From the NCBI GenBank assembly GCA_947247005.1, contig OX365948.1:9785455-9849454 (forward strand): a stretch of DNA of 64,000 nucleotides, in the 5' to 3' direction. The notes beneath the pieces were generated by a model. It was not told where the DNA came from and made no database searches. It was given only the letters and a program-made list of their open reading frames with translations. Origin of the DNA: Spisula solida. Lineage: Eukaryota > Mollusca > Bivalvia > Venerida > Mactridae. Positions 34,466-47,229 of this stretch are shown one piece after another. The translations under genes were made by a program, and so were the position numbers. Numbering within the stretch: position 1 is the first letter of the stretch; the number at the start of each line of letters is the position of its first letter.

Positions 34466-35215
34466 TAATAAACTTTCACTCCATCTTGGTAAGACTGAAT
34501 CTATCTTATTCTGTTGAAAACCTAAGTTGAAATCAAATCCTTCCTTAAATATATCTTGTAATAATACTTCCATTCAGTCAACTTCATCTGTCAAATACCT
34601 TGGTGCTACTCTAGATCAAAAGCTTTCCTGTGACTCTATGGCTATGAATGTCATCAAAAAGGCCAATGCAAGATTAAAATTTCTCTACAGGAAACGTAAA
34701 TTTCTCACAGAACATACTAAGAAATTTCTAGCATCTTCATTAATTCAATGTCACTTTGACTATGCCTGTTCCTTCTGGTATCATGCTTTAACCAAACAAC
34801 TCAAGTCTAAACTGCAAGTCACCCAGAATAAATTAATTCGATTCGTTCTTAATCTTGACTGTAAAACCCACATTGATCAAAATCATTACAAAAAGCTAAA
34901 ATTGCTACCAGTTGACAAGAGAGTCGAACAAATTATGCTTTCCCATGTTTATAAAATTAAAAATGGTTTATCCCCTGAATATATGAAAGATCACTTAATT
35001 ATGTCAAATTCTGTTCATTCTTATAAAACTAGATTTAGTACGGATGGATGTTTTGCTGTGCCAAAGGTTGCATCCTTTGGTAAGAAGACTTTTTCGTACG
35101 TGGGATGCAGCCTTGGGAACAGTCTTCCTACCAGTATCAGGGACAGTACCAATATCTCTACTTTTAAAACAAAAGTTAAAGACCATCTTCTTGCAGGGAT
35201 GAAGCTTTAATGTGT
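34466..35215 (+). pseudogene. LINE C, 3' coding fragment
   Basis: A plus-strand frame of 227 codons (34527-35210), extended upstream through a stop by LSLHLGKTESILF. It contains VKYLGATLDQKLSCD, HFDYACSFWYHALTK, NKLIRFVLNL and LGNSLPTSIRD, the post-RT region of a LINE from a family different from LINE A. It starts abruptly at about 34466, where LINE A's homology stops, so one is truncated against the other. Confidence 0.85.
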
Positions 35216-35247
35216 CCACTGCATGTACTGAGTCAATTTAAATTATA

Positions 35248-35842
35248 GCTATATTGACAAAAATATTGACTTTAAGATTTTCCATAGTATTACATGATAA
35301 TGTTGAATAAGCAAACTGCAAAAGAAATTGTGTAAATATCTTGAGTTTTAAGGAAGTTACAGCTGTTTTTGTAGAGTCCCTATTCGGAGCTTTTTGTGTG
35401 ACGTCACAAACGTCATTCAAACGTTATTCGACATAACTGAAATAAGTATTTCATTATTACACCATTTGATCAATTCTTGACATAAACTGTTCAAAATAGT
35501 ACCAAATTCTATAATTATGTTTCACTTTTCAAAATATATATCAAAATCGAAATTGTTTGCATTCAGAGAAAGGCTACTTCTGTTTTAAACAACTAACTTC
35601 TCGTTTTTCTCAATCGGAGTACTTTTCTGAAATTGGTCACCATAGCAACGAAGTATGTGTTTCGACATAATTCATAGGAAAATTTAAAGCTAAGGTATAG
35701 TACTATATAGGTCAATTACTTAAAATAGAATCAATAGATATGTATTTTTCCTTATTTTAGAGCTTTATCAAAATCTTGTTATATATAGTAATTACATAAT
35801 GCCATTATAGCAGGTTTTTCTGGAGACTGGCTCATATATATA
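35248..35842. mobile_element. 0.6-kb inverted-repeat element, copy 2 (left end missing)
   Basis: Matches 17208-17774 along its length and ends with CTGGAGACTGGCTCATATAT. The left terminal repeat of copy 1 is absent; homology starts at 'ctatattgacaaaaatattg', directly after LINE C. A TGACGTCA site lies at 35399-35406. Confidence 0.8.
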
Positions 35843-35976
35843 TTTAAAGCATACTTACATTTTTATTTATTTATAGTCATTTATTCTAACATACCCAAGT
35901 TTCCATCCCATGGCTGTACATTTATGTATTTACAATATTTTTTGCATCAACTAGCGATAGGCGCTTATACCATTAC

Positions 35977-38900
35977 CACCCCGTGTACCCCGATAAGACG
36001 TGCTAGCCTGAATACTGCTGTGTTAGCCTACCGCAAAAAATTCAACATTCAAGAGATTAGGTATTTTGTGCCTGTTTCATTTATTTCGTGTCTACACCAG
36101 TAAAACGAAGAACGTGTACATGTGCAGTGGTTCTTCCTCGACACGAAGATGTGGTTCTTTTTCGATCTCAAACGTCACATTATATTTTAAACTTAATAAA
36201 TGTGTCAAAAAGTCAGCAGTTATGTCTTTAAAAAATAATTAAAAATACTCATAGACCGCGGAGAAAGCTCAAATTTCATGAATATGTAGTGAAATAATAG
36301 TAGCCTATTTATGCGCATTGGTGTATGCACTGGTATCATTATCTTTCTTGAAAATGACAGGTTTTCCGCGCTTGGTGGCATAAAATGGATAGTGCACGAG
36401 TTATATGGTGAAATTGTCTAGATACTGCCCGAGTCGTAGATGAAAACTGCCCTTGTTGCTCACAGTTTTAATGTTTTAGGACTGAAAACAACATTTTCAC
36501 GACACAATTTTCATACAACAATTCTTGTTTATCTATATTAAACATGTATATAGATTTAATTGCATTGATCTGCTGAATTTAATATAAATCCCCATATAAT
36601 ATACTGTCTAAATCCCGTGTACCATTTTCTTAGTTACACCACACATATACCAAGGTATCTTCGCATGGACGTATATATCTAATGCGTTCGTTCTTTGCTT
36701 TTTATTTCACAGAAGCGCTATTTGTGCGTTTTCCGTTTATGTAACGAGTGTTATTGTTATCAATTTACCATTTATTATAAGCAAATCGGCATGTGAAGAT
36801 ACCTGTAACCATTCTTATAAATCAGAAAAATATGGCCTAGGTAATATAGACGTAAACATACATATAGCAAAATTGTCAATAAGAGTATAAAGATCTTGTA
36901 TATATCAACCAATTATCGGTGTGATGTAATGCAGTCACATTGATCCTGGTTACGCAACCTTTTTAGGGGTTGTTGCAATAGCTGAGTGGTTTAATAAGTT
37001 AGTACGTCGCTTGATCACAAGTGGTTTGCAGTTTGAACCTTACATTTTAAAATCACATAGCCGTCCCGTTTCACGAATTAGTATCCAATAATTAGTACCA
37101 TGAGTTTTCAGTACTCTGAATTAACAAAAATAAAGAAACCATTATCGTGGGTTAGATCACAGCTTATCTGTTAAAGCGTTTATGAGAAAGTCGTAAACGC
37201 TTAATATTTCACAGTGAAGTCACTGACACTCAATTTAACAATTCGCTAGTGACGTTTTTTCCATTCCCAAAATTATTTAATGTTTGTCTTCCACTATACA
37301 TCAAACTGGAATCCAGAAAACAAATGCCGCAAGGCTACTTTCAGTGTACTGCAGCTATTCAGCGGATTTTCGATAAGATAATGACAGATCGGACAGGGAA
37401 TGCAGGACTAAACGGAAACAGCTGGGCACGAAACTCACTGTGGGTGCCTACAGGTAGGACACGCGCTTGGAGATATATAGGTCCGGGTTCAATTTCCGTC
37501 TGCGCCACTGCTCATTTTCTCGGAGCAAAATTAACCAATAATGTTTAACTCGACCAAGCTGTGAATTGGTACCTGTGAGGGTGGTGTTTGTTCATGTTCG
37601 ATAGTCTTGGTCGTCGCATCTCGATGTTGTCTTCACACAAACCAGGAGAGAAGTAGTCTCCATATTAGGACTCGAGCGCAGGTTTCCTTAGGTAGCCCAA
37701 TGCCTAGGGGAAGTTAAATATCGAAGGGTAGCTTGATTGCTGAAGGAGGCCCTCGAACACTGGTAACTAAACGTAACATAACAGACAACAACAAAACACG
37801 CAACAAACGGGATTTATCCTTTCAATTATCCTTTTGTTGAACGCCTCATGTCATCTCCGTTTGTATGAAAACTGCCATTTGCAAAAATGTCTGATTATGA
37901 GACAAATGTAACGCAAGTGCTATTTTATAATTATACATCATGTATTTCCACTGCGGTATACCGTAAACCGGATATTGCTAGTGAATGGGAGTAATGTTAT
38001 CGATTTTCGCGACATTATAGTGTTCACTGTGATTAGTTCAGAGACGATAATTTCCAAATTACTGACTACTTTCTTCATCTCAACTAGGTTTTAATGTATT
38101 CGGATATTTTCATAACTTTATAGTACGCCATATTATAACAGGTATTTTTCATAGAAGTGTTCAAATTACTCAGTTATTGTCCGCTGCTCACTCGCAAACT
38201 TTGCCCACAACACTTTAAATGCGTTTGAACTGGGCATTCTAGTTATACTGAACTTTAATGTCTTAAGTCCAAATTTCAGAAAAAATGATTGAACTTCAAC
38301 AAAGATACACACCAAAATACAAATATAGCTAAGTGCGTGTACAGCGTACTGATGTTTACTACATACAGAGTATTGCACATTCGCTCACTCTTATTAATTA
38401 AACTAGGAAATCAACCAAAAATAATACTTAGTACCAATTTAACATTATAACTATTTTTATGAACCTCGGAAGGGTGAATTCGAATATTTTAGTGCTGAGT
38501 GTAAGTATTGATTGTAATACAAAAAAGCGTCCATATAATAGTTAAAATAAGTATATCTCAAACTTGTGTACATAATTATACAGTATCACATTTAAAATCT
38601 CGAGGGACCCACCTCAGAATTCGTCTTTCCAGCATGTGTTATTTACATGTAGTTTTTACACTCTCCAATTTTCAACATAATTATATAGACAAAATAAGTA
38701 ATACATCTGGTTATACCTAGCATTTACTAAATTTCCGTGAGCAATACTCCGTACACTGAACAGCAATACTCTGTACAACAGTGAGCAATACTAATGCAAT
38801 ACTAAAATTAACAAAATGCACCGTTATTTATGACTCCGTTCCTGGTAAAACATTAACAACATATTATGCTTGGTCACTGGGATGTTCTTTTGCTCGATTC

Positions 38901-40277
38901 AAATTGTGTAGCTTAACGAGGAATATAAACAAAAACATCTTTATTTGACAGACCGAGCATATGTTTTGCGTGAGGAACGATACGAGTTGGTCTTTTAAAT
39001 GCCCTTTTAAGCAGTCCCTGGTCGTTTGCCGGTAGATACTTTTGTATATAATTTACATTCAACACACACAGAAAGACAAAACAGCGTCTCTGAACTTACC
39101 CTGTTGTGCACTTGAAGGTTGCGAAAATGGATAACATTACTCACCTTACTAGCAATAGCCGGTGTACTGTATACCGCAGTGTTTCCGCATTCTTGTTGAC
39201 GGAATAGGCCGGACACATGTGGTCAATGTTTTTTTATAATATTATCAATAGCCATGCGAATAAATGTGTAGATGGTAGGCCGATAGGCATCGTTCAATCA
39301 TGAGCGTGCTTGATAGTACTTCAAGACAACATACAGCGGGGCTTCTCTTTTACATTTTGGGAGAGCATTGTTAGTAGGGGTTATTATGTCTAGGGGACTA
39401 GTGGTTTCAAAATACACATATGGACCTAATCGCAAGTAAAGTGACGTGGAAGGTAATTAACGAAAAGTGATATATTGGGTTCGCATGAGCGGATCAAGCA
39501 GACGCTCTGTATAGAATGAACAATCTGGCTTCTCATGTCTTCAACTCTCATGGTGATAACAGGTAGCTCAATGCGCTCTTTACTCGATTTATGTAATTGC
39601 TTGTAGATTTTACTCGTAGATTCTGCTCGTAAGTAGACAGACTTACAGTACGATACTGGGACCTGTGATTTTACAGGTAACAATGATGCCGAACAATATT
39701 ATTATATTATTATCTCTAGTGAGAACTATGTAGATTTCATCCCATGAAAATGTTAAATTATCTATTCATTTATCAATGAAACAAGTATTAAAACAGACAA
39801 CACAGGCAGTATAATAATTGTTTTACAGTGGACATGTGCAGTATCTACGGTATAACTCGTGCACTATCCATTTTATGCCACCAAGCGCGGAAACCCTGTC
39901 ATTTTTTAGAAAGATACCGATGCCAGTGCATACATCAATATGATGAAATATGCTACTATAATTTCACTACATGTTCATGAAATTTGAGCGTTCTCCGCGG
40001 TCTATAAGTATTTTTAATTATTTTTTAAAGACCAAACTGCTGACTTTTTGACACATTTATTAAGTTTAAAATATAATGTGACGTTTGAGATCGAAAAAAA
40101 ACCATCTTCGTGTCGAGGAAGAACCACTGCACATGTACACGTTCTTTGTTTTACTGGTGTAGACACGAAATAAATGAAACAGGCACAAAATACCTAATCT
40201 CTTGAATGTTGAATTTTTTGCGGTAGGCTAACACAGCAGTATTCAGGCTAGCACGTCTTATCGGGGTACACGGGGTG
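35977..40277. mobile_element. 4.3-kb CAC-ended long-TIR transposon, 5-bp duplication
   Basis: Both ends start CACCCCGTGTACCCCGATAA, with inverted arms of about 450 bp (35977-36425 and 39835-40277). The flanks carry the 5-bp duplication ATTAC (35972-35976 and 40278-40282). CAC tip plus 5-bp duplication again points to the Transib/RAG-like superfamily. The arm sequence is unrelated to that of the 24.3-kb element, so it is a different family. The 3.4-kb interior has no recognisable transposase. It does contain a tRNA-headed SINE at 37416-37745. Confidence 0.8.
37416..37745 (+). mobile_element. tRNA-headed SINE inside the 4.3-kb element
   Basis: Tyrosine-type or leucine-type tRNA head is unclear, but GGTCCGGGTTCAATTTCC is B-box-like. 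It is followed by 'ccactgctcattttctcgga', a body with 'aaaccaggagagaagtagtc' and a 3' part 'ggtagcccaatgcctagggg'. These blocks are collinear with the minus-strand SINE at 25245-25566. Confidence 0.6.
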
Positions 40278-40993
40278 ATTACTGTAACAGTATATTTCCG
40301 GGTGTTTTATTGCTCCGCCCAGCATGGCGCAAGATTTAAGATAAGACAGTGCAACCTAATAAGATCGATACAATACATGTACGCATTTGCATATTTATCG
40401 ATTAGTGAAAGTTATACATGTATATAGTAACTGGTATTTGTTGAAAGATTTAATTTTTGGAATTTAACTTGATAAATCTTAATATCATAAAGATAATTTA
40501 TATGATTTCAAAATACTCGATTATATAATTATGTTATTAATTAAGCCATGTCTAATTTAATTATTTGAGTATATAGTATTTACTGTAAAAATTAGTTGTT
40601 TTATAAACTAGTAACAAATGCTGATGTATTTTCGAAGTGAAATGTTAGCGCTTTTAGATAATGCGAAAACTACTGGCCACATATAAAATGTTAAAATTAC
40701 CCGATAGTTATTTCTAAGTCATCCATCGACTTTGCCTTTAATAATGTCTAGATTTGAATAATTACAATTCGATTATATAACAAAAAACTAGCACGATTTA
40801 CGAGTAGTTACAAATTCTGCCAAAGTTTATGGTTGATAATAATGCTACATCCGGATCATGTTCGGATCCCTGACACTGAATTTAGTCGCGCGCATTAATT
40901 AGTCGTAACTCGTTAACTATATCATATTCATATTAAGCATGCACTTGTCTTGAGCATTCAATTTTACTAATTGAATGAATAAAGCAAACTGGA

Positions 40994-41293
40994 CCCTTGT
41001 ATCCCTATTAGGCAATCATCTGTTTTAAGCAACCAATGTTGTTTTGTGATTGAATACAGCCAGATGGACCCGTGTATCCGTATCAAGCAACCATCTGTTT
41101 TAAGCGTCCAATGTCGTTATGTGATTGAATACCACCAGATGGACCCATGTGTCCGTATCAAGCAATAATCTGTTTTAAGCGTCCACTGTCGTTGTGTGAT
41201 TGAATACCGCCAGATGGACCAATGTATCCATATCAAGCAATCATCTGTTTTAAGCGTCCAATGTTGTTAAGTGATTGAATACAGCCAGCTTGA
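40994..41293 (+). repeat. Four tandem 75-bp units
   Basis: Four units of 75 bp fill 300 bp, each with 'tgtatccgtatcaagcaa', 'catctgttttaagcgtccaa' and 'gtgattgaataccgccagat'. They differ at a few positions each. No coding meaning is evident. Confidence 0.85.
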
Positions 41294-41539
41294 TCCGTGA
41301 TCATAAAACTGTTCTCGTGCTACACTCGATGTATAACTTGATTTACTGATTTACATTGCAACAATTAAGAATATAGTTTAAACTTTCACAAAAATGCATG
41401 GATCAATTTATTACATGCGCACTTCCAAGCAAATAGCTAAAGACTATTTATTTTTCTCGATAAAACCTTATCTTTCAATGCTTGCGATTTTCTACAATAA
41501 AATTAATAGAAGTGTATGTGAATTCAATTTGTGTTTTAT

Positions 41540-42165
41540 TTAAGAAATAAAATTCTGTTCGCGTTTATTGTCGGTGAATAAAACACGGGCAGGAGTTCGG
41601 ATGCGGAAAAATTAAATCACGAGTGCGTAGCACGAGTGATTTAATTTTCCGCATCCGAACGAGTGCCCGTGTTTTATTCACCGACAATATACAAGAACAG
41701 AGTTTTTATTTCGATTCTAAATACGATAATATCCCGCACTATTTAACTGCGAGCATTCCATTTTCACCCATTTGACATTGAACATAATTCCACGCTGAAA
41801 TTGAGTGGCTTATTAGCTGGTACAATTACCTCCCTCGTTGATGAAAACGACCTTCGTAATTTTCTGAAGGAAATACCACATTTTAAACACTGAAACAATT
41901 TTAATAACACGAGTATATGGTATCTATTTCATAAAATGAAAAATATAAATGAATTGATTATCAGAAGCTTTAATAAAACTTGGTTTCTAGAGTATATTGG
42001 AGTTTCTAAAAATAGATGCGTCATAGCTGTAACACTGGATTCTCGTGCAACTCGCCTTGTCATCGTGATTCGTAGAAAATTTACTATAAAGTTTACGTTC
42101 ATTCGTTCATAAATATGTCACGTGATACTGGGCGTAAATAGAAACAGCCAATTTGATAGGTATGT
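41540..42165 (+). repeat. Dispersed repeat, copy 2, with near-perfect palindrome
   Basis: Reverse complement of 2697-3229 plus 4685-4920, without the 1.45-kb insertion. Its first part, about 41540-41725, is a palindrome whose arms read GTCGGTGAATAAAACACGGG and complement, with the core 'ttaaatcacgagtgcgtagc' and its mirror. Confidence 0.8.
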
Positions 42166-42169
42166 TTTA

Positions 42170-43590
42170 TGGGGGTAATAATACATTGTTAGGTCCGCTC
42201 TATATTTAAACGATTAATCCGCAGATCGTGTTAGAATTAATAGTATTTTGTCATTTACTTGTAATCGTATATGGCAGATATTGGCAATTTTCAAGAAGTT
42301 ATTATACTCGGACAAATGTTGGACTTCTTCATTATTATTTCTCACCTGCGCGAATTATAATTAATTAACTACTAGTGGTGACATTTCCCATTATAGCGTA
42401 TGTATATTTTATTATTCAATTCCACACAATTTATATTACTACAACAGTCTGGTTTAAACTGAAAAGCCCTCGACCAGTCAAAGAATACACAATTACATAG
42501 ATATTGGCAGACAAGGTATACAAAATGATCAATTTCAGTTACATCGACATTTATAGGTCATATTGATTTAGTTAGGTTCTTGTTAATTTGACGACAATAT
42601 ACACTGGATAGAATAACTCAAGGCTTATCAAACGCAGTTATTCAACAAATGATACATCTACCCATACAATTATTTATTAGTCAATATAAACGTCACTTCA
42701 AGTGTACTTAAACATATCATTAATAATATATACATGTACATGAATATTGTCCGCAGCTGTGACCATTTTTGATTAACGCGAATTAAACCAACCCATATAA
42801 TACAAAAGTGTCGATCTAAAAATCATAATCTAGCAAACATGAAACGTATAGCAGTTTTATAACCCCTCGGGCGAATATATAATTACACCGCATGCTGAGA
42901 CGATCGCAGCAAGAAGGGCCATAAAACAATTAACCGGGTTATTACGTAATCTGTATCGGTAAAAAATGGAAAGAAAAAATGGTATTTTTCCCAAAAACAT
43001 TAAAAAGGACCAAAATCTTTTTAAAATAAATTCTTACAAATTACATCATTGGAAAGATAATTTATTTTCCTAAACGAAGTCGTTCGCATACGGATGATGT
43101 GATTTTTATCATCCGTATAGTGTAACGACTATATCCAATTCCTTCTTTATCTATATGAATGAAAGTGACTATAAAAAACATTAAAAAGGACCAAAATGTC
43201 TTTATTTTATTTTTTCCCAATTAAGACTGTTTAAAAGATGAATAATTAAACTAAATCACCCCGTTCGCATACGGTCGGTAGTTATAACGGTTATTAATTT
43301 ATAAGCGTTTTTCTAAATCTCCCTTCTATAACTCTATAGGAATGAGCGTCTTATCGGTCGCTGTTCATGGGACCCAAAGTTGGACACGCATAGCACGTGA
43401 GATTTGCCTTCTTTGCGTATATTGAGCTTACCATATTTTATTACCGCGATAAAATATAACTGATTGGTGACGTCACGTTTGACGTCATATACTATGACAA
43501 ATGACGTAACGGTGACGGTAACGTTCCTAGGAAAGAAAGTAGTTTGACGTCAACCTGTCTTGTTGTGCTATAAATGGCAGAGCATTGGCG
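42170..43590. other. No gene; CRE-like sites near the right end
   Basis: AT-rich with no coding signal. Three TGACGTCA sites lie at 43468-43475, 43480-43487 and 43545-43552, next to the foldback at 43593. Confidence 0.4.
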
Positions 43591-43592
43591 AT

Positions 43593-43783
43593 GTTAGAAT
43601 CGAAATAATAAATAGGAGCTGTGCTTTGTTTTGTTATAAAATATAGGCACTCGTTTGAATGCGTACATTAAATCACTCGTGCTACGCACTCGTGATTTAA
43701 TTACTACGCATCCAAACACGTGCAGCCTATATTTTATTACGCAACAAAACATAGCTACGTATTCATTATTTCTTAAATATATA
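43593..43783. repeat. Palindromic foldback, third member of the 41.5-kb family
   Basis: The core 'ttaaatcactcgtgctacg' and mirror CACTCGTGATTTAAT match the palindromes at 4.8 and 41.6 kb. The outer arms (ATAAAATATAGGC and GCCTATATTTTAT) differ. The flanking TTAGAATCGAAATAA and TATTTCTTAAAT are shared with the other two copies. Confidence 0.7.
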
Positions 43784-43954
43784 CAATTAAATTTATTTTT
43801 TATATAAAATCTTGAGGATGTTCTATTTTTATAAATCATATACAATTGTCTTTCATGCCTTCAAGGTGCAATATTTTGTTCATGCCTCTCTGTGTAAGTA
43901 CACCAAATATTTATTTGGTCATCGAGAGTGGGAAGTAGATGTTCCACAAGTTTA

Positions 43955-45075
43955 TTCTTCACTTCTGGTATTGCACATAAGCAGGAAACTTGGGTCTGAC
44001 AAGGCCCCCAGTACGTGGTCAATCATTACCTCAGCGTCGTCATCTGTGCCACCACTCGATGCACGGGGTCGATTTTGTTGTTGCGATTTGGCGGTGGCTG
44101 TTGTTGGGGGTCTAATTGGTGTTTTACCCATATTGGATTTTCTAGTAATTTTACCGTTATGATAATGTTAGTTTACTCCACTAGTACTATAAACACATAC
44201 GAAGAATGTAAATATCATGTAAATCCAGTATACAGTTAGTTTTCACGAGCGGCTAATTTTCCCTCCAAAACATAAAGAAATGTACGTAGAATTGTTAATA
44301 TACTCCATTTAAATCCATATTTTCATAGATAAATCCTTTCATTTTAGAAACAATCAGTTATACACTATAATCCATATCAATTTCGGTTAATTAATGCTGC
44401 AGCACACGCATAATTTCAATAAATGTTTCTACATTTTCGGACGAAGAAAAAAGGTGACCGCCATTTTTGCGCATGCATACCATTGTACCATTTTTGTGAT
44501 TTAACTACTGCTTCTGAAGCTTTAGCGTCAATGCCTGACTTCGTTCTGCTAGCACCACTTTTTTGCTCTTTCTCTTGTTAGAGCTCCTACTACATGCATA
44601 TTCTACTACACTATTACTGCAGTCCGATTCTGCACTGTCCTCACTCTCACTTGAGCCTTCTGGACTGGCTTCGGCTTGCAACAAGCCTAATTTTGTCAAT
44701 TGTTTCTTTGGCCTCTTCTTGGAGCCCAGGTAATGCTCTTAGAGTGGCAATTTTATATCATTAAAAGGCATACCTCTGTCACTCTTTTTCTTTTCATGTT
44801 TCTCCTTGGTGGAATATGTCGCCTCTGACGGTCGATCCATGTCTCGTAGTTCCTGTTGTTTCTTTTTGACCACACACTCTGTATCTCTGACTCTTCTTCT
44901 CAATACCTGTATTTCTTCCTGCACTCGTAAGTAATCTCGTTCTTCCTCCTGCTCTCTCAATTTTTTATCAAGGTGCTTTTTTCATCCGCTTCATGTTTAC
45001 ATTCGTCTCTATCAGGTGAACGCTTTTCAATCGGCGCAGCGACTGATATTCTTCCTGGGGTTCTCAACGGAGAAC
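43955..45075 (-). pseudogene. Unidentified coiled-coil, charged ORF fragments (gag-like?)
   Basis: Reading the minus strand, 45075-44960 is protein-like in one frame (it includes PIEKRSPDRDE). A Glu/Arg-rich coiled coil follows (44960-44739, contains REQEEERDYLRVQEEIQVLR). After one stop codon at about 44739, a Lys-rich then acidic-Ser segment (44739-44505) contains SSESEDSAESD. A last small frame of about 59 codons with its own ATG runs from 44131 to about 43955. This composition is common in ORF1/gag-like proteins of mollusc retroelements, but I do not recognise a family. It could also be exons of a host gene. Confidence 0.35.
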
Positions 45076-45129
45076 GGGATTCCTAGTGATCACTTTGATC
45101 TACTAATCCTTGTTCGTTCATTGTTTTTA

Positions 45130-45790
45130 GCTCACCTGTCACAAAGTGACAGAATGAGCTTTTGTGATCACACTTCGTCCGTCCGTCCGTCAACAATTGG
45201 GTTGTGTCCTCTCTAGAGGTGACAATTTTAGCATAATCTTTATGAAACTTGGTCACAATGATCATCTCAACAAAATCTAGGTCAAGTTCGATATTGGGTC
45301 ATCTGAGGTCAAAAACTAGCTCACTAGGTCAAATTATAGAAAAACCTTGTGTAGTCACTGGAGGTCATAATTTATAAATCTTTGAGAAACTTTGTCACAA
45401 TGATCCTGTCAACATAATCTAGGCCAAGTTCGATTTTGGGTCATCTGGGGTCAAAAACAAGGTCACAATGTCAATTGACATTTTCCTGAGGGTCGTGGGT
45501 TCAAACCCCACTGGAACCATAATTTTTTTTTTTTTTTTTTTTTTTTAAGTGTTTAGGTATTGTTCTGTCGTTATAGCATGTATTTGTACAGTTATATGGA
45601 GGAAAATATTTTTTCCAATATATTTTGTTTAAATTACAGGTCAGGTCATAGAAAAACCCTGTGTAGTCAACAAAGGTCACAATTTCGACTTTATCTTTAT
45701 GAAATTTGGTCCTAATGATCATCTCAACACAATCTAGGTTAAGTTTGATATTGATTAAGTCATCTGGGGTCAAAAGCTAGGTCACATGGT
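45130..45790 (+). repeat. CCGTCC-led ~155-bp tandem repeats with internal SINE-like piece
   Basis: Starts 'cacctgtcacaaagtgacag', then ccgtccgtccgtc and about three units with 'tttatgaaacttggtcacaa' and 'caatctaggtcaagtt'. It is interrupted at about 45487-45640 by a B-box-like GGGTTCAAACCCC, a T run of about 24 and unrelated sequence. Confidence 0.6.
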
Positions 45791-45821
45791 CAAATCATAC
45801 AAAAACTTGCATTAGAATATA

Positions 45822-46090
45822 ACCTACATTACGAGCCAATGAAAACCCGAATTTTGGCGGTTAAATGAAAATTTAATCATTAAAATGTTCTCTTAACAGG
45901 CTTGACGTCACGCGTTGGCGCTAATTTCTATCGCCCAATCAGAATGCAGAATGTTACCTACATTACGAGCCAATGAAAACGCAGAATTTTGGCGGTTAAA
46001 TGAAAATTTAATCATTAAAATTTTCTCTTAACAGGCTTGACGTCATGCGTTGGCGCTAATTTCTATCGCCCAATCAGAATGCAGAATGTT
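45822..46090 (+). repeat. Two tandem ~134-bp units, each with a TGACGTCA
   Basis: Units 45822-45955 and 45956-46090 are nearly identical ('cattacgagccaatgaaaac', 'ttggcggttaaatgaaaatt', 'tatcgcccaatcagaatgca'). TGACGTCA lies at 45903-45910 and 46038-46045. A foldback follows directly. Confidence 0.85.
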
Positions 46091-46100
46091 ATATTCTAAG

Positions 46101-46216
46101 TTAGTTAGAACATATTAAGTAAATTTTAATGACTAAAAAGGACTCGCTTCGCTTCGCTTCGCTTCGCTCGCTCCGTCCTTTTTAATCATTAAAATGTACT
46201 TAATATGTTCTAACTA
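46101..46216. repeat. Foldback with (GCTTC)n-like loop
   Basis: Arms 'ttagaacatattaagtaaat' and its complement flank AAAAAGGAC/GTCCTTTTT. The loop is a cgctt-repeat run (46144-46175). Confidence 0.75.
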
Positions 46217-46744
46217 TAACTTAGAGGCTGAATTTCCTTAAATTTTATTCAGAAAATGTGTAGTGTCACCATAGGGGTGTGCATGCACTAGTACGACTGG
46301 CCCTAGGTCGCTCACCAGTTCTCACGATTTGTAAGGCACTGATTTCCACGATCCGTGAATGTATAATAAACTCCCTACTCGCTGGAAGCCTCTCTGTGTG
46401 AACTACACCGGTCTACTTTCTACTCCTTCATAAATGAATGTATGTTTTCTTCTTCAACAACCGCAATAATAATAATGACGGCCGCAGTTTGGCCCAAACA
46501 ACAAACAAAATATTTTTTGTAACGACAAGCTCGACGTGTCTAACAATACTGTGACTATAATTATGCGGGCAGCGCTTAAATGCCTGACCCGCGGATGGAT
46601 ATCAAAACTGACCAATGATTGACATGATTCGTGTTTGCTAGCTCACTACTGTAAGTTGGTTATTTTTCGTTAATTAATTAATTTTTTACAGCTAAAATAT
46701 GTGTAAATGAGTAATTTTACAGTACTAAAGACATTTTCCTTCAG

Positions 46745-46935
46745 ATGTTTGCGCGATTTTGTCGACCAATCAGCAGGTTTGATTTCCGTCGTCTTATACC
46801 TGAATATTTTTTTAACTATGCATGCGTCTTCACCAAGAAGTAATTTCAAGCCACTGTGCATGTGCAAATAGACCGTGCCTTTTGGTGAAGCCCGTGCAAG
46901 CGAAAACGTGCGGTTCAAAACATGAAATATGAACG
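46745..46935 (+). repeat. DIRS-like 3'-end fragment
   Basis: Contains remnants of LDFRRLIPE coding ('tttgatttccgtcgtcttat') followed by 'gcgtcttcaccaagaagtaa' and 'gtgcatgtgcaaatagaccg', collinear with 7470-7620. It is a solo 3' edge of the recombinase element. Confidence 0.65.
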
Positions 46936-47229
46936 GGTTGTAACAGTAAAGGTGCATCTACACGTCTTGACTTATAAGTCGAAATGTACCGTGTAGTAAC
47001 GAGTAGTACACTTCTACCACACATTTTCGGGAGATGTACGACACATTCATTGGATATAGTCGTCAATGCATAGCGGTAAAAATTGCATTTTTCCTAACCA
47101 CACGGTACATCATGACTTATAAATCACACGTTATTTCTCTCCAAACACTTAACTATGTAGTCGGTTGAGGAAGACCTATTGATAGAACTTTGTGCAGTAT
47201 TGATATGTATAATACTGTATAATACTGTA

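Noticed and set aside
45487..45545. tRNA-like B box followed by a T run
   Set aside because: Only the 3' half is tRNA-like; no A box or acceptor stem. More likely a SINE remnant.
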